A stretch of 60,975 bases of DNA, taken from a virus. A program made the position numbers and the translations under genes. The notes below the pieces were generated by a model. That model searched no databases and was not told the origin of the DNA. It saw only the letters and a list, made by a program, of their open reading frames with translations. The stretch spans positions 1 to 60,975 of the IMG/VR virus record IMGVR_UViG_3300042463_001224. One strand, 5' to 3'. Each line of letters begins with the position of its first letter. Within the stretch, counting starts at the first letter, position 1. Shown one piece after another: positions 1 through 8,553 of this stretch.

Positions 1-314
1 AACACATTATTGTCGTCACCAACAGAACTTACTCCAGTTACTCCGCCACCCATTTCGTCCATCTCACGAAGGATTTTGTCGAAAATAGTTTCGGACCTAT
101 TAAATGAATCGTATGTGATTCCGCCAATATCTGCTTTGCTCATAGATTTTTTACTTTTTTTCCCTTTAAATTTAGGCTTACTGCCTTTGCGCTTAAAGGT
201 TTTTTTCGGAGATTCTTCAGCTTCATCATCTTTTTTAGCAGAAACTTTCTTCTCTTCAATAACATTACCTTTTAGGTATGCATTCTCATAAATTGATACT
301 AAATCGTTGTCCAT
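1..314 (-). CDS. Partial lysine-rich protein of unknown function, N-terminal part
   Basis: The minus strand is open from an ATG at 314 to the window edge, about 104 codons without a stop, so the C-terminus is missing. The protein begins MDNDLVSIYENAYLKG. A lysine-rich stretch follows (EEKKVSAKKDDEAEE, then KRKGSKPKFKGKKSKK), and then a more ordered segment containing GGITYDSFNRSETIFDKIL. A late promoter box lies 5 bases upstream of the ATG and is divergent from the terminase promoter, which supports this start and strand. No family is recognised. The location beside terminase and the basic character fit a small virion or DNA-associated protein, but that is inference. Confidence 0.7.
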   Translation of the reverse strand, partial: MDNDLVSIYENAYLKGNVIEEKKVSAKKDDEAEESPKKTFKRKGSKPKFKGKKSKKSMSKADIGGITYDSFNRSETIFDKILREMDEMGGGVTGVSSVGDDNNV

Positions 315-319
315 ATGTT

Positions 320-327
320 TATTTACA
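320..327 (-). promoter_or_regulatory. Late promoter box, partial gene at left edge
   Basis: TGTAAATA on the minus strand, ending 5 bases before the ATG at 314. Confidence 0.6.
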
Positions 328-350
328 TTAAACACAACAATTTTGCTAAA

Positions 351-358
351 AGTAAATA
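351..358 (+). promoter_or_regulatory. Late promoter box, terL
   Basis: AGTAAATA, 6 bases before the ATG at 365. Confidence 0.65.
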
Positions 359-364
359 AACTAT

Positions 365-880
365 ATGGCTATTAAGAAAGTAGATAAATTTTTAAATAAT
401 AATGAAAGTTTGCCAATTAATATTACAATAGATTACACACCTGAACAAGCAATTGAAATGCAAAAATGTATGGATGATGTAATCTACTTTGCAGAGCATT
501 TTTTTGTCATTGTACATTTAGATAAAGGAAGACAGAAAATTAAGTTATTTGATGCACAAAAGAAAGCAATCCGAAGCATTATTGAAAATAAAAGAACAAT
601 TATTTGTGCAAGCCGACAAATTGGAAAGCCACTAGCCATTGATACTATTATTCCTACTCCAGATGGATATAAAACTATGGGAGAATTACAGGATGGTGAT
701 TTTGTATTAGATTGGAGTGGAAATCCTACCAGAGTTGTTAAAGCGCATCCAATTAGTGATGAGATAAATTGCTATGAATTAACATTTAGTAATGGAGAAA
801 AATTAGTTGCTGGAGAAGAACATGAATGGTTTACTAAAACACCTGCTGAAGAAAAAGGATCTGTAAAAACGACGATATAA
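365..880 (+). CDS. terL: Large terminase N-terminal fragment with N-terminal half of a class 3 intein
   Basis: The first 88 residues are the start of a gp17-like terminase ATPase, the motor that pumps DNA into the prohead. They run up to the Walker A core SRQIGK. From residue 89 the sequence is intein: PLAIDTIIPTPDGY (block A), LQDGDFVLDWSGNP, then block B with EEHEWFT. The reading frame stops at TAA 878-880, 83 residues into the intein. The same frame continues without another stop into the rest of the intein and terminase, so this is one gene interrupted by one ochre codon. Possible explanations are a sequencing or assembly error, a nonsense mutation, or a true split intein. The ATG at 365 sits 6 bases after a late promoter box. 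Confidence 0.85.
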   Translation: MAIKKVDKFLNNNESLPINITIDYTPEQAIEMQKCMDDVIYFAEHFFVIVHLDKGRQKIKLFDAQKKAIRSIIENKRTIICASRQIGKPLAIDTIIPTPDGYKTMGELQDGDFVLDWSGNPTRVVKAHPISDEINCYELTFSNGEKLVAGEEHEWFTKTPAEEKGSVKTTI

Positions 881-1072
881 ATATATAATTCTCTTTATGA
901 TAAAAAAGGAAACAAAAATCATATTATTCCTTTAAAAGATAAAAATACTATAATCAAATACGTTACAATTGATAGTGTTAAAAAAGTAGAAAAAGTTCCT
1001 GTTCGATGCATTAGTGTTGATAATCCAGAACATATGTTTTTAGCTGGAAAAAAGAGAATACCGACCCATAAT
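629..1072 (+). other. Class 3 mini-intein in terminase Walker A, interrupted by in-frame TAA
   Basis: The intein lies between K88 of SRQIGK and the S of STLMTI, splitting the P-loop. It has 148 codons including one TAA at 878-880 and no homing endonuclease. Position 1 is Pro instead of Cys or Ser. The class 3 signature is complete: Trp in block B (EEHEWFT), Cys in block F (VRCISVDNPEHMF) and Thr in block G (PTHN), with Ser as the +1 extein residue. In class 3 inteins the block F Cys replaces the missing residue-1 nucleophile. The stop lies between blocks B and F, separating the W from the C and T. Confidence 0.88.
876..883 (+). promoter_or_regulatory. Late-promoter-like box over the terminase intein stop codon
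   Basis: A perfect TATAAATA overlaps the in-frame TAA at 878-880. No in-frame ATG follows within 20 bases, so a promoter role is uncertain. Confidence 0.35.
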
Positions 1073-3862
1073 TCTACCTTAATGACTATTGTATGTTTAT
1101 GGTATGTTATTTTTCGAAAAGATTTCCAAGTTGCTATTCTTGCTAATAAAGAAGATCAAGCAAAGGAAATTCTTGAACGTATTAAATTAGCATACGAAGA
1201 ATTGCCAAATTGGTTAAAAACTGGAGTTAGTGAATTTACTAAAGAAGTTTTGAAATTGGTTAATGGGTCTAAAATATTTGTTTCTACTACTTCCGAAAGT
1301 GGTATTCGGGGAAAATCAGTTAATATGCTTTTTGTTGACGAATTTGCACACATTGCCTCCCAAATTGCAGAACCGTTTTTCAAATCAGTAATGCCTACAA
1401 TTTCTTCTTCAAAATCTGCGAAAATTGTATTAATTTCATGTGTTACTAAAGATACTCATGTTGTTACAGAAGAAGGGATTTTTCAATTAGATGAATTCAT
1501 CAATGAAGAGAAAGAGAAAGGATATTATATACCTCCTTATAAAGTGTTAGGAAAGAACAAAACTAGAACAGGGAATATTATGTTCAATAGTGGAGAAAGT
1601 GAGATATATCAAATAGTATCACAATCTTCACAACTAAAAGGATCACCAGAACATAAACTGTTTTCTTGTAAAAATGGAGAATATGGTTGGCATAAATTAT
1701 CTGAATTATCTGCGGGAGATTATATAGCAATTCAGCATGGAAATGAGATATGGGGGAAAAATGATAAAATCGACTTTATTCCGTCAGTATCTAATAAGTT
1801 GAAAAATATATTTTGTCCAAAAGAAATCACTCCAGAATTAGCCTACTTAATTGGTTTATATATTGCAGAAGGTTCTTGTTATAAAAAATTTGTAGATGGA
1901 AAATTTATAGGAGGTTCTGTCACATTAACTTGTGGTGATAATTTACATGATGCTATCACAAATGCAAAGCTAACTTACACTAAAACAAAAAATGACGACT
2001 TACATTATAACATTTCTTCTAAGAATTTTATTGAATTTTTGGAGTATATAGGGTTTGATTTATCTAAAAAAGCTCCTGAAAAAGTAATACCGAAAAGATT
2101 ATTAAAAATGTCGAGAGGAAATATAATTCAACTCCTTCGTGGTATTTTCGATGGAGACGGATCGGCAGTGCGTGATGGCAGAGTTAATATATCATTATCT
2201 TCTAAAAAGTTAATAGAGCAAATCAAAATTCTATTATTGAATTTTGGAATAATGTGCGAGTATTCGGAAGGAATTACCCCTCCTACAGAAAGGGTAAAAG
2301 TATCATCAAAATTTTTCCGAATAGTTATGAACGGAGCTAATGCACAAAATTATTACAATAGAATAGGTTTTAATTTCTCCAGAAAACAACAAATATTAGA
2401 AAAACATTATAAAAATAGAAAACCTATAATTAATAATATGGATAATGTTCCTTTTGTATCGTCTATGCTAAGAGATGATTTCAGAAAGGTAAAAAAGAAG
2501 AATTTATCTAAAGCATTGGTCAATAGTTTTTATGAGAATGCTCCTATTTCCAGACACAGATTATTACAATTTAAAAAAACTTATGGATTTACTAATAATT
2601 TATTAAATGAAATTGTAGATGATAATATTCGTTGGGAAAAAGTAAAATCTAATAATATAATTGGAAAGGAAAACGTATATGATTTTTCGTTGCCAAATTT
2701 AGATGAAACTGATCCGTATGATTGGAACCATTCAGTAATATATAATGGAATTTTAGGACACCAAACTCCAAAGGGTGCCACCGGAAAATTTTATGAAATT
2801 TTCAGAGATGCAGAAAAAGCAGCAGCGACTAATAAAAAATCCGGATGGAGTCCAGTAAAAATACATTATTCAGAAGTTCCCGGAAGAGATGAAAATTGGA
2901 AAAAAGAAGAATTATCATCTATCAACTATGATATGGACACATGGCGGCAAGAATATGAAATTGAATTCTTAGAAGATGGAACGGCTGCATTAAATCAAAT
3001 GGTTATTGATCGAATGAAAGGCGAATGTTATCCTGCTGAATTTAGTTTTGATGATGGAATTTATTTAATTTGGAAACAACCGGAACCTAATAGAATTATT
3101 AGTATCGGAGTTGATGTTGCAGAAGGAGTTGGTCAAGATTTTACAATTGCTATTATATTAGATTTAACTGATTTGAATAATATTGAGCAATGCGGGGTTT
3201 TTGCATGTAATAAAATGCAACCTTGGATTTTTGCTGAAAAATTGAATCAAATTGCACGCTCATGGGGAAGACCATTTTTATGTATTGAAAGAAATAAAGA
3301 AGGAGGACAAGTTATTGATGCATTAATGAATGTGCATAATTATGATAATATTGTTCATTATTCTATGAAAAATGATAAAAGAAATGTATACCAAAGTCCG
3401 GGTATTTTCTGTCACCAAAATTCAAAATATACCGGAATTCAAAACATGAAATATTTTGTAGAAAATAAACAAAGTGTAGTGTTAAGGGATATTAATACAG
3501 TTCGTGAATTTGAAACATTTATAAGAAAAGTTAATAGAACATGGGGAGCAAAAAAAGGTTTTAATGATGACCGAGTAATGGCACTTGTATGGGCATTAGT
3601 TTTATTAGAAAAAGATATTGCAGAGAAATATCTAGATGTTATTGAATATGATGAAGCTGGAAAACCCCTTGTGGTACTTGATCCAAATCAAAACTTGTCT
3701 AATTCAGGTATAACAAACTTATTAGCTGAAAATAAACCTATACGAGATATTGGAGGAGGAAAAGAATATAATGCATTTTTCAATTATTATCACTCAGAAA
3801 AAGTTAGCATTCCTGAAAAATATCAGGATATGTTAGAAAATTCCTCATGGGAATTTATTTGA
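1034..3862 (+). CDS. terL: Large terminase (gp17-like), C-terminal part with LAGLIDADG intein
   Basis: The frame is open from 881, but 1034 is the first in-frame ATG after the stop at 878, so the true translation start is unclear. Residues after the first intein resume Walker A (S-T-L), followed by Walker B (MLFVDEFAHI) and motif III (IVLIS). A second intein (1439-2764) interrupts between IVLIS and TPKGATG. The C-terminal half is the RNase H-like headful nuclease, with acidic residues in SIGVDVAEG, CIERNKEGG and FNDDRVMAL. With both inteins removed the terminase is about 575 residues, close to the 610 of T4 gp17. It powers ATP-driven packaging at the portal and cuts the DNA concatemer. The tube and sheath genes follow directly. 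Confidence 0.93.
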   Translation: MFLAGKKRIPTHNSTLMTIVCLWYVIFRKDFQVAILANKEDQAKEILERIKLAYEELPNWLKTGVSEFTKEVLKLVNGSKIFVSTTSESGIRGKSVNMLFVDEFAHIASQIAEPFFKSVMPTISSSKSAKIVLISCVTKDTHVVTEEGIFQLDEFINEEKEKGYYIPPYKVLGKNKTRTGNIMFNSGESEIYQIVSQSSQLKGSPEHKLFSCKNGEYGWHKLSELSAGDYIAIQHGNEIWGKNDKIDFIPSVSNKLKNIFCPKEITPELAYLIGLYIAEGSCYKKFVDGKFIGGSVTLTCGDNLHDAITNAKLTYTKTKNDDLHYNISSKNFIEFLEYIGFDLSKKAPEKVIPKRLLKMSRGNIIQLLRGIFDGDGSAVRDGRVNISLSSKKLIEQIKILLLNFGIMCEYSEGITPPTERVKVSSKFFRIVMNGANAQNYYNRIGFNFSRKQQILEKHYKNRKPIINNMDNVPFVSSMLRDDFRKVKKKNLSKALVNSFYENAPISRHRLLQFKKTYGFTNNLLNEIVDDNIRWEKVKSNNIIGKENVYDFSLPNLDETDPYDWNHSVIYNGILGHQTPKGATGKFYEIFRDAEKAAATNKKSGWSPVKIHYSEVPGRDENWKKEELSSINYDMDTWRQEYEIEFLEDGTAALNQMVIDRMKGECYPAEFSFDDGIYLIWKQPEPNRIISIGVDVAEGVGQDFTIAIILDLTDLNNIEQCGVFACNKMQPWIFAEKLNQIARSWGRPFLCIERNKEGGQVIDALMNVHNYDNIVHYSMKNDKRNVYQSPGIFCHQNSKYTGIQNMKYFVENKQSVVLRDINTVREFETFIRKVNRTWGAKKGFNDDRVMALVWALVLLEKDIAEKYLDVIEYDEAGKPLVVLDPNQNLSNSGITNLLAENKPIRDIGGGKEYNAFFNYYHSEKVSIPEKYQDMLENSSWEFI
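1439..2764 (+). other. Terminase intein 2 with LAGLIDADG homing endonuclease
   Basis: This 442-residue intein starts at Cys (CVTKDTHVVTEEG) and ends NGILGHQ, followed by Thr of TPKGATG. The last residue is Gln, not the usual Asn. The endonuclease has two LAGLIDADG-like helices, LAYLIGLYIAEGS and LLRGIFDGDGSAV. The block B region holds GSPEHKLFSC. It is inserted directly after the terminase ATPase coupling motif. The reading frame is fully open, so splicing and homing activity are both plausible. Confidence 0.93.
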
Positions 3863-3868
3863 TAAATA
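3861..3868 (+). promoter_or_regulatory. Late promoter box, tail tube gene
   Basis: GATAAATA, 6 bases before the ATG at 3875; it overlaps the terminase stop. Confidence 0.65.
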
Positions 3869-3874
3869 TTGAAA

Positions 3875-4513
3875 ATGGCTAATAATCCTCCGATCATTCC
3901 AAATCTAACATGTCCAGTTCCAACAACTGAACCTGAAAGATATTTTACAACTCAACAAAGTCAATTAAATGTCACTAGACAAGATAAATTTCGTTTAATA
4001 ATGGACATTCCTGATATACTAAAACCATTATTAAAAAAAGAAAACAGAATTTGTAATGGGGGAAATTTAGAAAGATTGCAAATGAGTATTTGGGGATTTG
4101 TGGTTCCTGAAATAAAAGTAAATGTTACGGAAAAACAGTTTCAAGGTCAAACATTAAAATTTTCTGGATTATCTCGACCTGCATATCAACCAGTAAATGT
4201 TCGTTTTACTGTAGATAACCGTTTTGATAATTATTTTATTTTGTATAAATGGTTGGACATTCAAAATGACGAAAGCTATTCAGAGTTTGATGCAAAAAAT
4301 ATGAATAGTGCATCTAGGGGCCATTTAAAAGATTATTCTTCGACATTTAGTATCTATTCATTAGATGAATATGATAATCCTACTGCCCGTTGGGATTATT
4401 CATATGCATTTCCAATTTCTATTGGATCAATCGAAGCATCTTACCGAGAAACAAAAGAATTGGAAACTAATTTCTCATTCGAATTTAGTCAATTGAAAAT
4501 GAATCTATTATAA
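3875..4513 (+). CDS. gp19: Tail tube protein, gp19-like
   Basis: This 212-residue protein resembles the T4 tail tube subunit in layout. An early beta segment (DKFRLIMDIPDI) is followed by the hallmark middle region (GQTLKFSGLSRPAYQPV, then VNVRFTVDNRFDNYF) where tube proteins carry their long hairpin. The C-terminal strands are PISIGSIEASYRETKEL and SFEFSQLKMNL. It is somewhat longer than T4 gp19 (163 aa). The ATG at 3875 is preferred over a TTG two codons earlier because it lies 6 bases after a GATAAATA box. It sits between terminase and sheath. In T4 the sheath gene precedes the tube, so the order is reversed here. The call rests on fold-level resemblance and neighbours. Confidence 0.75.
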   Translation: MANNPPIIPNLTCPVPTTEPERYFTTQQSQLNVTRQDKFRLIMDIPDILKPLLKKENRICNGGNLERLQMSIWGFVVPEIKVNVTEKQFQGQTLKFSGLSRPAYQPVNVRFTVDNRFDNYFILYKWLDIQNDESYSEFDAKNMNSASRGHLKDYSSTFSIYSLDEYDNPTARWDYSYAFPISIGSIEASYRETKELETNFSFEFSQLKMNLL

Positions 4514-4568
4514 GATAAAAGCTACTATTTATATATTGAGTATTATTTTTCAAGTTTTCAATGAAAAA

Positions 4569-4576
4569 TATAAATA
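4569..4576 (+). promoter_or_regulatory. Late promoter box, sheath gene
   Basis: Perfect TATAAATA, 6 bases before the ATG at 4583. Confidence 0.85.
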
Positions 4577-4582
4577 CTATAT

Positions 4583-7500
4583 ATGACTAGGTTAAATACA
4601 CTCTTAGAAAGCCCCGGCGTTGTTATAAATGAAAGGGATTTGTCTACTACTACAACTAATGCAGTAGGAACAAATGTTTTCATTCCAGGATTTACGCCAC
4701 AGGGACCAACTGATGAACCGATTTCAGTTTCTTCTCTTACTGAATTTGAAGAAATTTTCGGATTACCATCAACACCCGCAGAAAAATATTCACATAATGC
4801 AGTGAAACAATTATTAACAACTAGTAATGCATCAATTACATTTACTAGAATGCCTTATGGTAGCGGAGCAGGTTATGGATTTTCAGAATATTACAATGCA
4901 TTGATTTTTCCTATTGTAGGTCTTTCTGCGGTAGAGAAAAATGTTTGTGATTTCTTTAAAGATATGCCATTTTCGACAATTCAAAGCGATTATCCATGGT
5001 TAGTGGATAGTTTTGTTCCTCAAAGCATTTGTTATGGATCAGTTAACTTGAATTGCTCACTGGCTTCTCAGGACGAAGATCCGGGGAAACTATATATCCA
5101 TAATTATCCATTTGAATATAATTCAGTAGTTACTAATTTTAAATTTGTAATGGATGGCGATACAGTTCAAGAAAATTTAACTCTTTATCATATTCGTCCA
5201 ACTGTTGTTGGAACTGACACAGTTTTCAGAATAGTTAGCTCTTATCAATTGTCTTCAATTCGTGGAACTTTTGACGAAGAAACAGGATCAACATTATTGA
5301 ATGTAGCTCTAACTGGCGCACAATTCCCTAAAACAACTGTTACAAATGGTATTTTAAGTGGAAGTGTGTTATCAGGTGTTCCAGTGTTAGCAGGTGACGT
5401 TTTTGGTACATACTCTCAAACAGGAAGTGCAGTATTGAAGTTCTATACGGCTGATTCAAGTGTTGCAAAAAGTTATAAAACTAATTTAACAACTTTTAGC
5501 CAATTAACCGCAGGTCTTTCCGCAACAATTCCAACATCCGCAGTAAATGCAACTACATTAGATGCATTAATCTCATTCTGTGCAGTTCCGTTGGAAGCAG
5601 GATTAACATGCAGTGCAATTACAAGTTTAGGTTTAGAAATTCCAGAAGAACAAAAATATGATTTCTATCCTTTACTAGGAGATGCAACATTAAATGATGC
5701 GAATTTCTATGCTATCGGAGAACCAATTAGTAAAACAATGACAATCGGAGAATATCAACTTCTTCAAAATCAACAATTTAATTGGAAATGCGGAGTTTAT
5801 GAAAACGGTGTTGCAGAACTTGATGTTGCAAATAACGATGTTCGTGGAGCTATTGTGGTTGTAAACAAAATTAAAGCGGCACAACTAGAAGATTTTTCTG
5901 GATATTATCTTGCATTAAATGATAATTTGAATGTTAATCCAGCAACTGATTTTGATGATCTTACTGCGGTTGCAGGATATTATAACAATAATTCTTGTAT
6001 TGGAGTTTCCGGAAATTGGGTTCAAGTGCCAAGTGAAAGATTAGGATTTAATGTTTCTGCAACATTTAATGGAACTCCGGGTTCTATTACTGAAATTGTT
6101 CATCAAAACGTTGGTGTGGAATTTGGTAAAAAAACATATAATGATTCTTTAATTCTTTCATTGTTTAAAGTTCGCCCAACTCGCGTTTCAGATAACATTT
6201 CTAAATTAGATCAAGTACGACTTGAACAATTTGTTGGTTCGCTAAACAATGATCGTAAGGTTCACGATGATTTTGGTGGTCCTGATCGTAGTTTCTATCT
6301 AGAAAAAACAGTTAATGACGGAAGTAATTATTTGGAAGTTTATGTTAATCCATATCTTTCCCAAAATAATTGCTGGGTTGATCAAACAACTGGATTGCCG
6401 CAAAAAACGGTTCGTATGTATCGTGAAAAAACTAGCGGAATGTTTGGAAACTTTAGCGCAAGTCTTGCACTAAAAGGATATAATGATAAATTATACGGAA
6501 CTGGTGCATATAATAGCTATTGCCGCGATGTTGTTTATGATAATTGTGTTAAAAAAGATTTAGGAAATCTTCCTGCAAAACTAGAGCGTGCATTGCGTGG
6601 AGTAGAAAATCCTATTGAATATCCAATTGATATTACAATTGATAATGGATTGTCTACAATATGGGCTACACGTTATGCAGTTGCAGCAGATCATTGTATC
6701 ACTGATCCAACTGTTTGCTATAATTTTGATGATACGTATTATGTAAATACGGATTCTTTAAGTCCGTATGATGGAACAACAATAAATTCTGCTATTCAGG
6801 ATGGTTGGGAAGTAATCTATAATATTTTCGATTCTTTTGCAAGATTTACCCGAAAAGCAGCAGGAGGTGTTCCGCACTTACATATTCAAGATCCGCTTCG
6901 TCAAATCTTTGTTAATGGTAAAGATTATAAAGTTGTACAACGTCAAAAACAATTGTATCTTGATCCAAATACTAATCAGCCATCTGAGAAATATTCTACT
7001 TTTGGAAGAAATATTTACAGCTATCTACGCAACTTGTATCAAGGAATTAATTCTTCATATAGTGTCAGTTATGCTAACTGGGTTAAAGGTTATGATTCTA
7101 ATACAGATAGTTATACTTGGTATGGTCCAAGCTCATTCCAAGCTGCACTATTAGCCCGTAATGATGCAAATCAATATCCTTGGACAAGTCCACTTGGAGT
7201 TAGTAATGGTCAATTAGCAAATGTAGTTGATCTTGCTATTAATCCAAATCAACGTGAACGTGACTTGATTTCAAGAATCGGGTTAAACCCAATTGTTCGT
7301 TTCCCAGAAGGTTATCTTAACTGGAATAGCACAACTCTATTAAAAGAAAGTTCTGCATTAAAAGAGATTTCTATTCGTAGAGGTGCATTGTGGTTAGCGA
7401 AAAGTATTCAAGGGAATCTTGTTCAATTTATCGGTCAACCGAATAATATTACAACAAGAACGCGAGTAAACAATACTCTTAAACCAATCTTGGATTATAT

Positions 7501-7684
7501 GAAAGATAATGGTGGATTATACGACTATCTATTAGTGTGTGACGAAAGAAATAACACAAGTGCTAGTATTGATCAAGGAGTATTGAATATTGCAGTATAT
7601 ATTCGTCCTACAAGACCTGTTAAGTACATCCTAGTGGATCTAGTAGTAACTGGTACTGGAGTTAATTTTAACGAATTGATTTAA
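4583..7684 (+). CDS. gp18: Contractile tail sheath protein, gp18-like
   Basis: This 1033-residue protein forms the contractile outer tube of the myovirus tail. The N-terminus LLESPGVVINERDLS is the typical sheath start, followed by TNVFIPGFTPQGPTDEPI. The C-terminal core is also typical: RRGALWLAKSIQGNLVQF, later VNNTLKPILDYMKDNGG, LLVCDERNN and AVYIRPTRPVKYI. It is much larger than T4 gp18 (659 aa), and the extra mass lies in the middle, consistent with surface domains inserted between the conserved ends. A perfect TATAAATA ends 6 bases before the ATG, and a strong bidirectional terminator follows the stop. Confidence 0.96.
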   Translation: MTRLNTLLESPGVVINERDLSTTTTNAVGTNVFIPGFTPQGPTDEPISVSSLTEFEEIFGLPSTPAEKYSHNAVKQLLTTSNASITFTRMPYGSGAGYGFSEYYNALIFPIVGLSAVEKNVCDFFKDMPFSTIQSDYPWLVDSFVPQSICYGSVNLNCSLASQDEDPGKLYIHNYPFEYNSVVTNFKFVMDGDTVQENLTLYHIRPTVVGTDTVFRIVSSYQLSSIRGTFDEETGSTLLNVALTGAQFPKTTVTNGILSGSVLSGVPVLAGDVFGTYSQTGSAVLKFYTADSSVAKSYKTNLTTFSQLTAGLSATIPTSAVNATTLDALISFCAVPLEAGLTCSAITSLGLEIPEEQKYDFYPLLGDATLNDANFYAIGEPISKTMTIGEYQLLQNQQFNWKCGVYENGVAELDVANNDVRGAIVVVNKIKAAQLEDFSGYYLALNDNLNVNPATDFDDLTAVAGYYNNNSCIGVSGNWVQVPSERLGFNVSATFNGTPGSITEIVHQNVGVEFGKKTYNDSLILSLFKVRPTRVSDNISKLDQVRLEQFVGSLNNDRKVHDDFGGPDRSFYLEKTVNDGSNYLEVYVNPYLSQNNCWVDQTTGLPQKTVRMYREKTSGMFGNFSASLALKGYNDKLYGTGAYNSYCRDVVYDNCVKKDLGNLPAKLERALRGVENPIEYPIDITIDNGLSTIWATRYAVAADHCITDPTVCYNFDDTYYVNTDSLSPYDGTTINSAIQDGWEVIYNIFDSFARFTRKAAGGVPHLHIQDPLRQIFVNGKDYKVVQRQKQLYLDPNTNQPSEKYSTFGRNIYSYLRNLYQGINSSYSVSYANWVKGYDSNTDSYTWYGPSSFQAALLARNDANQYPWTSPLGVSNGQLANVVDLAINPNQRERDLISRIGLNPIVRFPEGYLNWNSTTLLKESSALKEISIRRGALWLAKSIQGNLVQFIGQPNNITTRTRVNNTLKPILDYMKDNGGLYDYLLVCDERNNTSASIDQGVLNIAVYIRPTRPVKYILVDLVVTGTGVNFNELI

Positions 7685-7700
7685 TAAGATTAAAAACGAA

Positions 7701-7730
7701 AAAAGGGGAGATGGCAACATCTCCCCTTTT
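7701..7730. terminator. Bidirectional intrinsic terminator after sheath gene
   Basis: A perfect 13-bp inverted repeat (AAAAGGGGAGATG, loop GCAA, CATCTCCCCTTTT) is flanked by A and T runs. It lies between the convergent sheath gene and the small lipoprotein gene and can serve both. Confidence 0.92.
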
Positions 7731-7731
7731 T

Positions 7732-7977
7732 TTATTTTACTGAATGTTTTTGTTTCCAAACTTCCACTCTCTTGTAATAATCTAATAACAGAGTAGAATT
7801 AACAATCATTTCTCCAGAAACTAGAAAATCGTCTTTTATTTTTTCTTTTACTGGAGGAGTAGAGTATTGAGTTAATGGAGGTTTAGATGGAAAATCCGTT
7901 ATTCCATAAGTTTTATTATTTTCTAATATTCTACAAGAACATAGGAAAAAACAACAAGTTAATAAGATTTTTTGCAT
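7732..7977 (-). CDS. Small predicted lipoprotein, possible outer spanin
   Basis: This 81-residue protein begins MQKILLTCCFFLCSC, a short signal peptide with a plausible lipobox LCSC; lipidation would fall on the last Cys at residue 15. The mature part is short and rich in Pro and Lys (SKPPLTQYSTPPVKEK). Phage lipoproteins of this size and composition are often Rz1-like outer spanins that disrupt the outer membrane at lysis. No inner spanin or lysozyme gene is recognised nearby, so the role remains a guess. It ends at the shared terminator. Its late box is 10 bases upstream and overlaps the box of the divergent gene. Confidence 0.7.
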   Translation of the reverse strand: MQKILLTCCFFLCSCRILENNKTYGITDFPSKPPLTQYSTPPVKEKIKDDFLVSGEMIVNSTLLLDYYKRVEVWKQKHSVK

Positions 7978-7987
7978 AGGATACTTT

Positions 7988-7995
7988 TATTTATA
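7988..7995 (-). promoter_or_regulatory. Late promoter box, lipoprotein gene
   Basis: Perfect TATAAATA on the minus strand, 10 bases before the ATG at 7977. It overlaps the divergent box at 7992-7999. Confidence 0.7.
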
Positions 7996-7999
7996 AGTA
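7992..7999 (+). promoter_or_regulatory. Late promoter box variant, gp16-like gene
   Basis: TATAAGTA, 6 bases before the ATG at 8006. Confidence 0.6.
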
Positions 8000-8005
8000 G
8001 CATAT

Positions 8006-8548
8006 ATGAATGACAGAGTTTCTGATCAAAATTTAGACGAAATTTTGCAAGCATTAGCTGTAAGCAATATTGAAACAAGTGATAAAAATATAGAGAGTCC
8101 AAGTAGTGAAAAATATACAATGCTTTCTGAAGAAGATGAAATTGCAAAAACAATTCAAGAACTGGACAGTTTAATTAAAACGAATGCAGAAATTTTAGAA
8201 GAAGCAAGACAATTAGTAAAATCTACTGGAGACGTAGAAATGATAGAAGCATATTCAAGTCTTGGAAAAGCTCAAAGCGAAGCATTTAAAAATAAAGTTA
8301 AATTGTTAATGGAAAGACAGAAAAATAAAATTGTAAAAGAAACTAAAGAAAAAGAAACATTTGTTAAAGAAAAATTAGTCGATTTTACAATTAGTCAAGG
8401 AAATGAAAAAGTAACTGCTGCACCATCCACACTAAATCAAACAAATATTATTATGAGTGGAACCAGAGAGGAAATGTTCGAAATGATTTTGAAAAAGAAA
8501 GAAAAAGAACTATTAACAATTGATTTAGAATCGCAAATTAAACCATAA
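8006..8548 (+). CDS. Probable small terminase subunit, gp16-like
   Basis: This 180-residue, largely helical and charged protein has a central part, roughly residues 50-115, that reads as a coiled coil (KTIQELDSLIKTNAEILEEA, then KSTGDVEMIEAYSSLGKAQS). That resembles the central oligomerisation region of T4-type gp16, where a similar pattern of helices is followed by a basic C-terminal arm. The C-terminus includes a second Lys/Glu-rich helix. Small terminases recognise DNA and stimulate the large subunit. The gene lies about 4 kb from terL rather than next to it. The assignment is by pattern only; another virion-associated helical protein is possible. Confidence 0.5.
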   Translation: MNDRVSDQNLDEILQALAVSNIETSDKNIESPSSEKYTMLSEEDEIAKTIQELDSLIKTNAEILEEARQLVKSTGDVEMIEAYSSLGKAQSEAFKNKVKLLMERQKNKIVKETKEKETFVKEKLVDFTISQGNEKVTAAPSTLNQTNIIMSGTREEMFEMILKKKEKELLTIDLESQIKP

Positions 8549-8553
8549 AAGAT

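Noticed and set aside
10-291. Plus-strand open frame at the left edge
   Set aside because: The minus strand is open across the whole stretch from an ATG with a late box, and its product looks natural; the plus frame is a shadow.
881-1033. Frameshift between the two terminase pieces
   Set aside because: Both pieces are in the same frame and the 153 bases between have no other stop, so a single TAA, not a frameshift, interrupts the gene.
6837-7154. 105-codon plus-strand frame within the sheath gene
   Set aside because: It is a frame-shifted shadow of a strongly conserved sheath region.
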